Shown: piece after piece, positions 52,340 to 61,076 of the stretch
How positions within the stretch are numbered: the first letter of the stretch is position 1
Layout of the letters: each line of letters opens with the position of its first letter
Origin: an uncultured Oscillatoriales cyanobacterium
Lineage (GTDB): Bacteria; Cyanobacteriota; Cyanobacteriia; Cyanobacteriales; Microcoleaceae
Direction: 5' to 3'
DNA: 64,000 nt
NCBI GenBank assembly: GCA_903893625.1
Contig: CAITND010000258.1
Location: 1 to 64,000, forward strand
The notes under the pieces: generated by a model
The model's input: only the letters and a program-made list of their open reading frames with translations
Databases searched by the model: none
What the model was told of the DNA's origin: nothing
Made by a program: the position numbers and the translations under genes

Positions 52340-54334
52340 ATGACAACAGCTTTAGGCCCAGGGCCCCAATATTACGATCAGGATGTGGGCTTCGCCCCTA
52401 AACCCGATACCATTTTGGGTGAAGGTGGAAACGACACAATTTTCTCTTCTACCCTCGGTGGGAGTCTGATCGACGGTGGCACCGATAATGATGTTCTGCA
52501 AAGCAGAGGCCCTGGGGATACAGTTATCGGTAACGATGGCAATGATTCCCTAAGATCTCAACAGCTTCGCACCGTTCTGATTGGAAATAAAGGCCGTGAC
52601 ACCTTATCGTCGGATTTAACAGCCAGCCTCTATGGAGGGGTAGACAATGACTTTTTGGTAGGTCAATCTGCCAATAACTACCTCTTTGGAAATAAAGAAG
52701 CAGATACCCTGCTAGGGGGTATTCAAGGTGGAGATTTCCTCTATGGCGGTGCAGGAGATGACCTGCTTGGATTTGTCAATGCCACTGGTCAAAGCAATCT
52801 CTCCGGCGTTGTTGTTACCGGAGCCGTAGGTGGCAGCAACCAAGGCAATAATTATGTCTCTGGGGATAAAGGCAGGGACACCATTGTTGGAATTAACGTA
52901 GGGGATACCCTTCTCGGTGGTGATGATAATGACTCCATCAAAGGTGTAGGCAGTCTCAACGTCCTAGATGGAGGTTCAGGAAATGATTCCATTCAGGTTC
53001 AAAATCCAACAGCCACATTACAATTCTCAACCAGCCCCGCCGTTGTTGGTCTAAGCCAAATTACCCTAACAGGCGGTGCTGGTGATGATTTTCTATACGG
53101 TGGTGTTGGTCGCTTTGGAGAAGGCCAGAACTACATGGACGGTGGGGATGGTAACGATACAATCCGAAGCTTCGCTCTTCAGGATGCCCTGTATGGTGGT
53201 GCTGGAAATGACTTGATCACCACAGCAACTACAGATGTTCTGACCACTCAAGGTAGCAGCACCCAACCCGGTTTTGCCGGTGAAAGTACCCTCTATGGTG
53301 GCGGCGACAATGATACCTTAATCGCAGCCTTTAGTACAGATTTCCTCTATGGTGATGCTGGTAATGACAGCCTCACCGGAAAATTCACCGTTTTAGACGG
53401 TGGGGATGGGAATGACACCCTCTATGGAGGAAATTGGACATTAAACATCCCAGGAGCAACTAAAGTTCCTGCGGTCACCTTATCGGGTGGTGCTGGTAAC
53501 GACTATATTTATGGGGCATTAGGCTCTATTGCTAATGTTTATAATGGTGGTCTCGGTGATGACACCATTATCTTTACCACGACCAATGATAGCCTCCTGG
53601 GTGAAGGTTCCACAGAGGGTAATGACAAGATTTCCTTTGTAGGAGGTTTAAGCCTCGGCGCTACCACAACCAGTTTTGTCTTAGTTGATACCCTGGGCAA
53701 TAACACCATTTCCGGTAGTGATGGCAATGACAGCCTCCTCACGGGTAGTGGTGCTGACTTCCTACAAGGTGGCAGCGTTGTCGCGACTGCGGGAACCTCT
53801 GTTGGTTTCGGAGATGACACCATTATCTCTGGTGGCGGCAATGACTACCTCTTCGGGGGTTATGGACAAGATGTGCTGTTTGGGGAAGCGGATAACGACA
53901 CCCTGCAAGGTAGCACCAACCAAGATACGTTAGTCGGAGGTGCAGGTGCTGATGTCTTCCTGTACCAGTTCAAATCAGATCTCAGTGGCACTTTGGCTGA
54001 CTTGATTACTGACTTCAAGTCCAGTGAAGATAAAATCTACTTCTCTCGTGGGGCTGGAGGCTTTGCCTTTGAGTTGCGTCCGGGTGTCCCAACCAGTGAA
54101 CTGTCTTTCGAGCAATTTATTGTTCTCGATAAAGGCAGTTACAATGGCGGTGGTGCAAATACTCAAGCACCAACGACTGTCGGCCCTGTGTTGGTTTACG
54201 AGAAAGCCAGTGGAGTATTATGGTATGACTCCGATGGCGGTGGTGCAACTCCGGCTGATTTAGTTGCCTTCATGAAACAGCCAGACAATACAATTCCGAC
54301 CCTGACCCGGACAGATTTTACGATCATCATCTAG
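52340..54334 (+). CDS. oscillin-like RTX Ca-binding surface protein
   Basis: 664 residues. Nearly the whole chain is Asp/Gly-rich Ca-binding nonapeptides (GGxGxDxLx, for example GGAGDDLLG and GGSGNDSI), interrupted by Ser/Thr-rich spacers. The C-terminal about 120 residues form the usual post-RTX segment (DVFLYQFKSDLSGTLADLITDF) that serves as a type I secretion signal. There is no Sec signal peptide. Length and repeat density resemble oscillin, the 646-residue glycoprotein on gliding Phormidium filaments. Codon usage is visibly richer in C and G than in the neighbouring glycosyltransferase genes, as in highly expressed genes. It is a single transcription unit with a strong terminator. It is likely extracellular. 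Confidence 0.88.
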   Translation: MTTALGPGPQYYDQDVGFAPKPDTILGEGGNDTIFSSTLGGSLIDGGTDNDVLQSRGPGDTVIGNDGNDSLRSQQLRTVLIGNKGRDTLSSDLTASLYGGVDNDFLVGQSANNYLFGNKEADTLLGGIQGGDFLYGGAGDDLLGFVNATGQSNLSGVVVTGAVGGSNQGNNYVSGDKGRDTIVGINVGDTLLGGDDNDSIKGVGSLNVLDGGSGNDSIQVQNPTATLQFSTSPAVVGLSQITLTGGAGDDFLYGGVGRFGEGQNYMDGGDGNDTIRSFALQDALYGGAGNDLITTATTDVLTTQGSSTQPGFAGESTLYGGGDNDTLIAAFSTDFLYGDAGNDSLTGKFTVLDGGDGNDTLYGGNWTLNIPGATKVPAVTLSGGAGNDYIYGALGSIANVYNGGLGDDTIIFTTTNDSLLGEGSTEGNDKISFVGGLSLGATTTSFVLVDTLGNNTISGSDGNDSLLTGSGADFLQGGSVVATAGTSVGFGDDTIISGGGNDYLFGGYGQDVLFGEADNDTLQGSTNQDTLVGGAGADVFLYQFKSDLSGTLADLITDFKSSEDKIYFSRGAGGFAFELRPGVPTSELSFEQFIVLDKGSYNGGGANTQAPTTVGPVLVYEKASGVLWYDSDGGGATPADLVAFMKQPDNTIPTLTRTDFTIII

Positions 54335-54432
54335 GTTAGGTTGACAGATCAGGAGAAAGGGACGGGCTTAACGCACTAACTTTTGAGTTCTATTCGCTTT
54401 TTCTCCCCTTTAATTATGTCAATAGGTTAAAA

Positions 54433-54471
54433 AAAAAAGACCGAGAGAAATTTAATTTCTCGGTCTTTTTT
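54433..54471. terminator. bidirectional intrinsic terminator
   Basis: GACCGAGA (left arm) and TCTCGGTC (right arm) form a stem closing an AT-rich loop, preceded by an A-run and followed by a T-run, so it can stop transcription on both strands. It ends the RTX gene (+) and the glycosyltransferase-like gene (-). Confidence 0.93.
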
Positions 54472-54481
54472 CATCAATACT

Positions 54482-55435
54482 TTACTCATCTGAGGATTGA
54501 GTTAGATCGGGAATTTCACTTTCTGATCCTACAGGGTTTGATAGGGACTGACTTGTTTCTGTATTGTTATCTTCATCAAAATATTTAACTTGTCGGCCAA
54601 TTAAGTTGAGAAAACCCGAACCAAAATGCTGAATTTCTAAAAAATTAGCATGGGACGCAGTAGGTTTATAAATTTTAAATGTTTTCATAATTCCCAGAGT
54701 AGCTGCACTTTCTAACGGCCCAATAAAACTACAATCTTGATCTAAAAAATAGGGTTGTTTTGCCCAAGATTCCATTTGTTCAGCATTCAAAAAGAAACAA
54801 CCTGCATGGGGATTTAAAGGACGCTTGAAAGAAACAGCTTGCTCCATGACTTTACCAATAAACTGGGGTTGATCTTGAATATTTTGAAAATTAGCCGTGA
54901 TCTGGGGTAAAAGATCTCCATCAATATAAGCCTTAATCACTTTGCTATGGGGAGAAACTTCGTAACGGTTAGGTTGTAAGAGACAGCTATTTCCGGTATG
55001 ACGATTAAACCAATTTAACTTAGTAAATAGCCAGGGATCATGCAAAATCAAATCATCCTCTAAATAACAATAATAATCATACTGACCCAAATATTCACGC
55101 AAAACTCTATGGCATTGAAATCCCAATAACATTGGCTCTGCTTGGGTTGAGTAATGTTTACAAAACCATGAAGGCAAAGGAACTTGAGCGAGTAAATGAT
55201 AGTCTTGAGTCGTACAAATAACAATATCAACTTGATAATTCTGTTCCTGATTAACTGGAATTGTGGCACATTCAGCAATATTAATCATACACTGGGATTG
55301 ACTATACAGTTCCCGTAAAGCAGTTAAGGCGAATACTAACCCAGTAATTCGAGGACGAGGATCTTGACTTAAAGAGGCGTGTTTTCCATCTCCATCAGGG
55401 TTAAAAAAGTGAGGAATCGTAAATAAAATTCGCAT
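54482..55435 (-). CDS. GT-A-like putative glycosyltransferase
   Basis: 317 residues. The opening MRILFTIPHFFNPDGDGKH, the central YCYLEDDLILHDPW (acidic EDD metal-type motif) and NPHAGCFFLN resemble GT-A-fold transferases in cyanobacterial glycan clusters. There is no membrane segment. I infer that it adds a sugar to the surface glycan or RTX glycoprotein. It ends 10 bp from the bidirectional terminator and follows the 567-residue methyltransferase/GT gene on the same strand with a repeat-containing gap. Confidence 0.7.
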   Translation of the reverse strand: MRILFTIPHFFNPDGDGKHASLSQDPRPRITGLVFALTALRELYSQSQCMINIAECATIPVNQEQNYQVDIVICTTQDYHLLAQVPLPSWFCKHYSTQAEPMLLGFQCHRVLREYLGQYDYYCYLEDDLILHDPWLFTKLNWFNRHTGNSCLLQPNRYEVSPHSKVIKAYIDGDLLPQITANFQNIQDQPQFIGKVMEQAVSFKRPLNPHAGCFFLNAEQMESWAKQPYFLDQDCSFIGPLESAATLGIMKTFKIYKPTASHANFLEIQHFGSGFLNLIGRQVKYFDEDNNTETSQSLSNPVGSESEIPDLTQSSDE

Positions 55436-55490
55436 AATTTACAACGGAACCTTTTAACATTAATTGTTCAATATTCTGTAGCACAAATTA

Positions 55491-55599
55491 GAAGAACTTA
55501 AACGAAGCCCAAATATAATCCGTGCCATCCGCGTAATCCTTTGAAGAAGAACTTAAACGAAGCCCAAATATAATCCGTGCCATCCGCGTAATCCTTTGA
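55491..55599. repeat. 54-bp perfect direct repeat (two copies)
   Basis: Identical 54-bp copies at 55491-55544 and 55546-55599, one base apart. They contain AATCCGTGCCATCCGCGTAA, the same repeat type as at 30231-30389. They lie in the gap between two minus-strand glycan genes. Confidence 0.9.
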
Positions 55600-55607
55600 A
55601 TCCGTGA

Positions 55608-57311
55608 TCATAATTCAGGAACTCGTTGACGCAGTTCTTGATTCAAACTGGGTAAATTATCTCGCATTTGTAAATACCATTCTCGTCGTTGTTGATAATG
55701 TTGGCAAAGCAAACGGTTATCCCGTACCCAATTATAGGCATTCGTGGCAATTTTCCGGCGCAACGAAGTATTGATAATCAATTCATTAAAATACATTTCA
55801 AACTGTTGGATTGTTCGATAAATTAAACCCGTTTCTCCATGAATTATCGATTGTTCATATACCGTCGGACTCGCTAAAACAGCGACACCATGACCTGCAC
55901 ATTCTAAAAATTTTAAATCCGATTTCATCAGATTAACAGGTGTCGGGGTTAGGGGTAATAACGCAATATCACAACTTTGGAGAATCTGATTATATCTATC
56001 ATAACTGCAAAAGGGTTCAAATTCTTTCTCAGATATTTCTAACTGATCAAAAAAACGGCGATCATGAATCACCTTAACCCGAACATCGGTTTGATGACGG
56101 ATTAAAACACGATTTAATGCTTCCATAATCGGTTGCCAATCTTGTTCTCGATTTAAGGCTCCAAAAAATAAGGTAACTCTTGAATTAGAATAAGTTCGAG
56201 GTGGAGGTAAAGCAAATAAATGATTCTTGAAAATAGCAACATGAGGATTAAATTGCTGTAGAAATACAGCTAAGGGTTGAGTTGAAGTTTGTACACCATG
56301 ACATCCACGATAGCTCAGATAACGATGTTCAGCATACTCCCGTCTTCGTAAAGGATTATCATCAATTTCAGCAATAATTAAATAATCCTGTTTTAACAGA
56401 TTTTTTAAGATTTCTAAGTGATGATTGTAGGATAAAATTGTGCGTTGCCAAATAAAAACTTTTTCTTCTTCGGGTAAAATTGAACCTGTAGGAATAGATT
56501 TGGATGCTGAAATCGTGCGAGTTCCGGGTATAGTGGCACTTAATTGATCGGGTTCTAAAACTCGAAGGCGATCGCATCCTGTGGGAGCCATAATCGCAGT
56601 TTGAATTAATAAACGGCGAGGAGGTTGAACAGATTTAATCGCGCGAACTAGATAATATTCTGCTGCGGTTTGAGTGGCAAAACGACTAGGATCTAACCCC
56701 AAACTATCCCGAAGAGGATGTACTAATTCCAAGAATTTTTGAAAGTCCTCATCCTTATTACCTCGGGTTTGAATTTCATAAATATATAGTCCCGATTCCC
56801 AAAATATTTTTTGAATGGTTTCTAAAGTTAATCCTCTATAATCGGTATTTTCTTGAACTAAAATATCTGCTTTTCCCTGTAACAAATTAATAATATTTCG
56901 CCAATACTGACTATTAGGAATATAAGCTAAAACTTGACCTTGATCTTTTAACCAGCGAGTGTGATATTGTAAAACCTTTAACGGGTTTCTGATTTTGGGT
57001 AAAATCCCATCATAAATCAAACAATCTACTGTTTTTGCTTCTAATTCTAATGGAATTATTTCTAACTGATCAATAGAACTTAGAATAATCTGATCCAACC
57101 CTTTAGTTATTTCTGAACTTAACTCAGAATTAATTAAAATTCCCCAATAAAAACTTTGAGGATTAATTCGTTTATAATAAGAACCTGTACTTCCGTTTAG
57201 ACAACCCACGTCTATCAGGAGTTGAGCATTAGGGGGTAAAAAATCCAATAACTCTGAGGGTTTCCGATTGAAATTATGATCATTGACCTGATCTGTAGTA
57301 TCTCTATTCAT
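55608..57311 (-). CDS. methyltransferase + glycosyltransferase fusion
   Basis: 567 residues from the ATG at 57311; the frame extends to 57401, but the extra N-terminus is not family-like. The N-terminal half (about 1-220) has a methyltransferase-like motif LLIDVGCLNGSTGSYY and the acceptor-loop LKDQGQVLAYIPNSQYW. The C-terminal half (about 290-560) is GT-B: RVTLFFGALNREQDWQPIMEAL and DIALLPLTPTPVNLMKSDLKFLECAGHGVAVLASP. It probably methylates and extends the same glycan as the other fusions. It is divergent from the 880-residue double GT2 gene (107 bp). Confidence 0.82.
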   Translation of the reverse strand: MNRDTTDQVNDHNFNRKPSELLDFLPPNAQLLIDVGCLNGSTGSYYKRINPQSFYWGILINSELSSEITKGLDQIILSSIDQLEIIPLELEAKTVDCLIYDGILPKIRNPLKVLQYHTRWLKDQGQVLAYIPNSQYWRNIINLLQGKADILVQENTDYRGLTLETIQKIFWESGLYIYEIQTRGNKDEDFQKFLELVHPLRDSLGLDPSRFATQTAAEYYLVRAIKSVQPPRRLLIQTAIMAPTGCDRLRVLEPDQLSATIPGTRTISASKSIPTGSILPEEEKVFIWQRTILSYNHHLEILKNLLKQDYLIIAEIDDNPLRRREYAEHRYLSYRGCHGVQTSTQPLAVFLQQFNPHVAIFKNHLFALPPPRTYSNSRVTLFFGALNREQDWQPIMEALNRVLIRHQTDVRVKVIHDRRFFDQLEISEKEFEPFCSYDRYNQILQSCDIALLPLTPTPVNLMKSDLKFLECAGHGVAVLASPTVYEQSIIHGETGLIYRTIQQFEMYFNELIINTSLRRKIATNAYNWVRDNRLLCQHYQQRREWYLQMRDNLPSLNQELRQRVPEL

Positions 57312-57418
57312 GATCTTAAGTGAAATTAGAGCTATTTTATAAATAACAGGTTTTAGGTCAAATTGGCAAGTTAATTTTAGAATTAAAAACTTTTGATCCA
57401 ATTTCCAATATCATTTTT

Positions 57419-60061
57419 ATGGCCAGAATCACCGTTATTATTCCAACTTATAACCAAGAATCCTACATTTTAGAAGCTATTGATAGTGTTTTAAACCAAA
57501 CCTATCAAGATTTTGAAATTGTGATCACTAATGATGGTTCTTCTGATCAAACATTGCAAATAATTCAAGAAAAAAAAGATCCACGAATTCGATTATTTTC
57601 TTTCGATCAAAATCAAGGGGTTAGTGTCGCAGCAAACCATTGTATTCGTCAGGCGAAGGGAGAATTCATGGCAATTTTAGACTCTGATAATATTTTTTTA
57701 CCTGATAAGCTTGAAAAACAAGTTAATTTTTTAGATGAGCATCCTGAATTTGATGCTGTTTTTACCTATGCCAAAATTATTGATAAACACGGAAATATTC
57801 ATAGCGGTAAAGAAGCCATTTTTCAACAGTTATTTACTCAAGAGAATAAAAATCGCTTTCAATGGTTAAACTCTTTTTTTTATGCAGATAATTCTCTGTG
57901 TAATACCAGTGTTTTAATTAAGAAAAAATGCTATAATACAGTTGGATTATATGATCCTCGATTACGTCAAGTGCATGACTTGGATTTCTGGATACGTTTG
58001 TGTCTAAAATCAGAAATTTATATTTTACCTGAACCCTTAGTTTTATTCCGATTTCATGACAGTAATATTAGTGGTTTAACCCCGGAAAATATTATTCGAC
58101 ATATTTGGGAAATTTTTCAAGTGCTTCAGCATTATCTCTGTCCAGAAGTTATCCAAAATTTCCTGAATATTTTTCCTCAGCAGCAACTTGTTAAAACTCC
58201 CATTACGCCTGAAGGTTTGCAATTTTTAATTGCAAAACTGGCTTTAAATGTTCATCGTCCCAGTCATCAGTATTTTGGAATTCATACCCTATATCAGTTG
58301 ATGAGTAATGTTAAAACGGCTGAATATCTGGAAAATAACTATTCTTTTAAATATACTGATCTGATTCATCTCGCCGGAATTCATGATGCTTTTCAAATGA
58401 ATAATAACAGAAAACTCAAGCATGATCTTAAAATGACTCAAAAACAACTCGAAGCTGTACAAAATCAGAATCAAATTTTACAACAAAAATTGGATACAGT
58501 TTCTATTGAAACCGAATTTCAACGGAATCAATCTTGTCCCTTAGTGAGTATATTAATTCCTACTTATAATGGAGAAGCATTTTTATCAAAAGCAATTCAA
58601 AGTGCTATAGATCAAACCTATTCTAACTTAGAAATTATTATTTCTGATGATGGTTCAACGGATGAGACTGTAAAAATCGCAGAAACTTTTCAAGAAAATT
58701 CTTCTATTCCCTACCGGGTTATTACTCATTCTAAATATGGATTAGTCAAAAATCTCAATTTCTGTATTCAACAAGCTCAGGGGAAGTACCTCAAATTTAT
58801 TTTTCAGGATGATTGGTTAGAACCTAAATGTATTGAAGAAATGGTAAATTTAGCCGAACAAGATCCAGAAATTGGTTTAGTTTTTTCTCCCCGTCAAGTT
58901 GTGATTGACCCCAATTCAAAATCAGATCCAATTTGTCAATCTGCTTATAAAGGGGCGATTAATATACATCAAAAATGGTCTAATTTAAAACCTATTCAAT
59001 CTGGTCAAGATCTTTTATCCGATCCCAACTGTTTAATCGGAGGGTTAAATAAAATCGGTGAACCGACAACGGTATTAATTCTCAAACGAGTTTTTAAAGA
59101 ATTAGGAGGATTTGATCCCCATCTTCAGCAACTGCTGGATGTTGATATGTGGTTGAGAATTATGGGACGTTATAAAATCGCTTTTGTAGATCAAGCTTTA
59201 TCTTCCCTTCTCATCCATAAAAAACAACAAACTCAAGTTAATATTGCTCAACAAGAAAATTACAAAGATTATGAAAGACTGTATTTAAAACTCTTTCAAG
59301 ATTCTAGTTATTCTTTTTTAAATCAATTTCCTTCTTTAAAAAAGATGATTTTACAAAAAGCCTTATTTAATTTAGAATTTTATCTCAAATTAACAACAAA
59401 ATTACTGAATCAATATCAAGAAAATCCTCGTGATCAAATTATAGATAGTCTCCAGTTAGTTCGCCAAACTCTAGTGCAATATTGGTTAACTTTAACTCCT
59501 ATCGAGTTAGAAACTCAATATCCCCAGGAAATTCGTCCGATTTATCAACTTTTATTGAAAAGTAATGTTGTCGATGAAGAAGTCTGTGAACATGAGCAAT
59601 TTTGGATTGAGCAAATTAAAGAACGGCTTTCTCAAGGTTTACATTCATGTAATTTAATTCCTGATTTAATGGCAATTATGTTATATGAAAGAGCTTACAG
59701 ATTGCCTTTTATATACGAGAATGCAGTGATTCCCAAATATTTTTTCCCTGAATTTATCCCTTGGCTGTTTTCAAGTGTTGAATTTTTCAAATCTCAAGAA
59801 AATATTCAAGAATATATTGATTTTCACGAAAATTTATTAGCCTATATCACGCACAATTTAAAGACTGATTCATCCTCTCCCGAATTATGGATATATGTCA
59901 CCCAATCTTATCTTCAATATTCTCGACTCAATTCTGAGTGTTTAACCCCGATTAACCTCCAGAAGATCTATGGGTATAGAAACAAAATGATTGAATTTTT
60001 AGTTCAAAACTCAATGGACAAAAAGGACAATCAGCCGGATCGATCCCATAATTCAATTTAG
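57419..60061 (+). CDS. tandem GT2 glycosyltransferase
   Basis: 880 residues. Two GT2 domains are present: about 3-240 (ITVIIPTYNQESYILEAI...NDGSSDQ...ILDSDN) and about 375-620 (VSILIPTYNGEAFLSKAI...SDDGSTDE...FQDDWLEP), with DxD-type motifs in both. Between them is a short coiled coil (KMTQKQLEAVQNQNQILQQKL). The C-terminal about 250 residues are helical without a name. Two active sites in one chain suggest synthesis of a disaccharide unit or alternating linkages. It is inverting and cytoplasmic. It is the last glycan gene before the secretion pair. Confidence 0.9.
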   Translation: MARITVIIPTYNQESYILEAIDSVLNQTYQDFEIVITNDGSSDQTLQIIQEKKDPRIRLFSFDQNQGVSVAANHCIRQAKGEFMAILDSDNIFLPDKLEKQVNFLDEHPEFDAVFTYAKIIDKHGNIHSGKEAIFQQLFTQENKNRFQWLNSFFYADNSLCNTSVLIKKKCYNTVGLYDPRLRQVHDLDFWIRLCLKSEIYILPEPLVLFRFHDSNISGLTPENIIRHIWEIFQVLQHYLCPEVIQNFLNIFPQQQLVKTPITPEGLQFLIAKLALNVHRPSHQYFGIHTLYQLMSNVKTAEYLENNYSFKYTDLIHLAGIHDAFQMNNNRKLKHDLKMTQKQLEAVQNQNQILQQKLDTVSIETEFQRNQSCPLVSILIPTYNGEAFLSKAIQSAIDQTYSNLEIIISDDGSTDETVKIAETFQENSSIPYRVITHSKYGLVKNLNFCIQQAQGKYLKFIFQDDWLEPKCIEEMVNLAEQDPEIGLVFSPRQVVIDPNSKSDPICQSAYKGAINIHQKWSNLKPIQSGQDLLSDPNCLIGGLNKIGEPTTVLILKRVFKELGGFDPHLQQLLDVDMWLRIMGRYKIAFVDQALSSLLIHKKQQTQVNIAQQENYKDYERLYLKLFQDSSYSFLNQFPSLKKMILQKALFNLEFYLKLTTKLLNQYQENPRDQIIDSLQLVRQTLVQYWLTLTPIELETQYPQEIRPIYQLLLKSNVVDEEVCEHEQFWIEQIKERLSQGLHSCNLIPDLMAIMLYERAYRLPFIYENAVIPKYFFPEFIPWLFSSVEFFKSQENIQEYIDFHENLLAYITHNLKTDSSSPELWIYVTQSYLQYSRLNSECLTPINLQKIYGYRNKMIEFLVQNSMDKKDNQPDRSHNSI

Positions 60062-60323
60062 CTGTCAATGTACAACCGGAAGACGGCTAGAGTCAGATGA
60101 GAGTGATGATCAGGAACCCAAAACCCCTTCTGTGCGTCGTCGTGTTAGGGACAAAAATAGGTGTTCGCAGTTGAGAGGGGATAGAATTTGTTAAGAGATG
60201 ATTAATTCAGGTAAGGAGTAAACGGTCTGCTATTATTTGGACAAAGAGATTTAATATAGTAGTCACTTTAGGACTACTCAAGGTAAATTTGAAAGGGGTA
60301 GTGAAAGTCGGTTGGAGAGTTCA

Positions 60324-61076
60324 ATGACAGGAGCGTTCAAAGTCGGAGAAACCATTATCACAGCAGAGGATTTACCATCGCTGCTCAAACGTTATCAGTT
60401 AATGCCATTATTTCTGCGAGAAGTGATTTTGGAGCAAGCGATCGCTAAGATCACTTGTACAGAGGCAGAACAAGCATCGGCCATCGAAAGATTTGAAAAT
60501 CAACACCAACTCACTTCCCCAGAAGCGAAAGCCGCTTGGCTAGCCGCTTATGATATGACCCCAGAACAACTTCTGGAAATGGCAGAACGCCCCGTGAGAG
60601 TCGAAAAATTTAAACAAGAGATGTGGAGTGGTCGAGTCGAGAATTATTTTCTGACTCGCAAAGGGAGTTTAGATCAAGTTGTATATTCTTTAATTCGGAC
60701 TAAAAATCCTGGCTTGGCTCAAGAACTCTATTTTAGAATTGCGGAGGGGGAAAATTCTTTTGCTGAGGTTGCCCGTGATCATTCAGAAGGGCCAGAATCT
60801 CGCTCAGGGGGGGTGTTAGGGCCTGTTCCGGTATCCCAACCTCACCCGGCGATTAGTAAACTTTTATCGGTGAGTCAACCTGGTCAACTGTGGGCACCGC
60901 GCCCCTTGGCAGAATGGTTTGTGATTATTCGGTTAGAAAAATTCCTTCCGGCTCAATTAGACGAATCCATGCGTCGCCGGATGATCGAAGAAATGTTTGA
61001 AAATTGGCTACGAGAGCAAATGGCTCAAGTTGGCTCGCTACAACCTCTTCGCACTTCAGTGTCTTCAGTGTCATGA
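60324..61076 (+). CDS. PpiC-type peptidylprolyl isomerase, T1SS-linked
   Basis: 250 residues from the ATG at 60324 (GGAGAG at 60314; the TTG at 60312 lies inside that site). The N-terminal about 100 residues are helical and SurA-like. The parvulin/PpiC domain (about 110-210) shows FAEVARDHSEGPESRSGGVLGPVP. It has no signal peptide, so it acts in the cytoplasm. Such isomerases are commonly encoded just ahead of HlyB-like exporters in cyanobacteria, and this one overlaps the exporter start by 4 bp (ATGA). It probably keeps substrates secretion-competent. Confidence 0.85.
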   Translation: MTGAFKVGETIITAEDLPSLLKRYQLMPLFLREVILEQAIAKITCTEAEQASAIERFENQHQLTSPEAKAAWLAAYDMTPEQLLEMAERPVRVEKFKQEMWSGRVENYFLTRKGSLDQVVYSLIRTKNPGLAQELYFRIAEGENSFAEVARDHSEGPESRSGGVLGPVPVSQPHPAISKLLSVSQPGQLWAPRPLAEWFVIIRLEKFLPAQLDESMRRRMIEEMFENWLREQMAQVGSLQPLRTSVSSVS

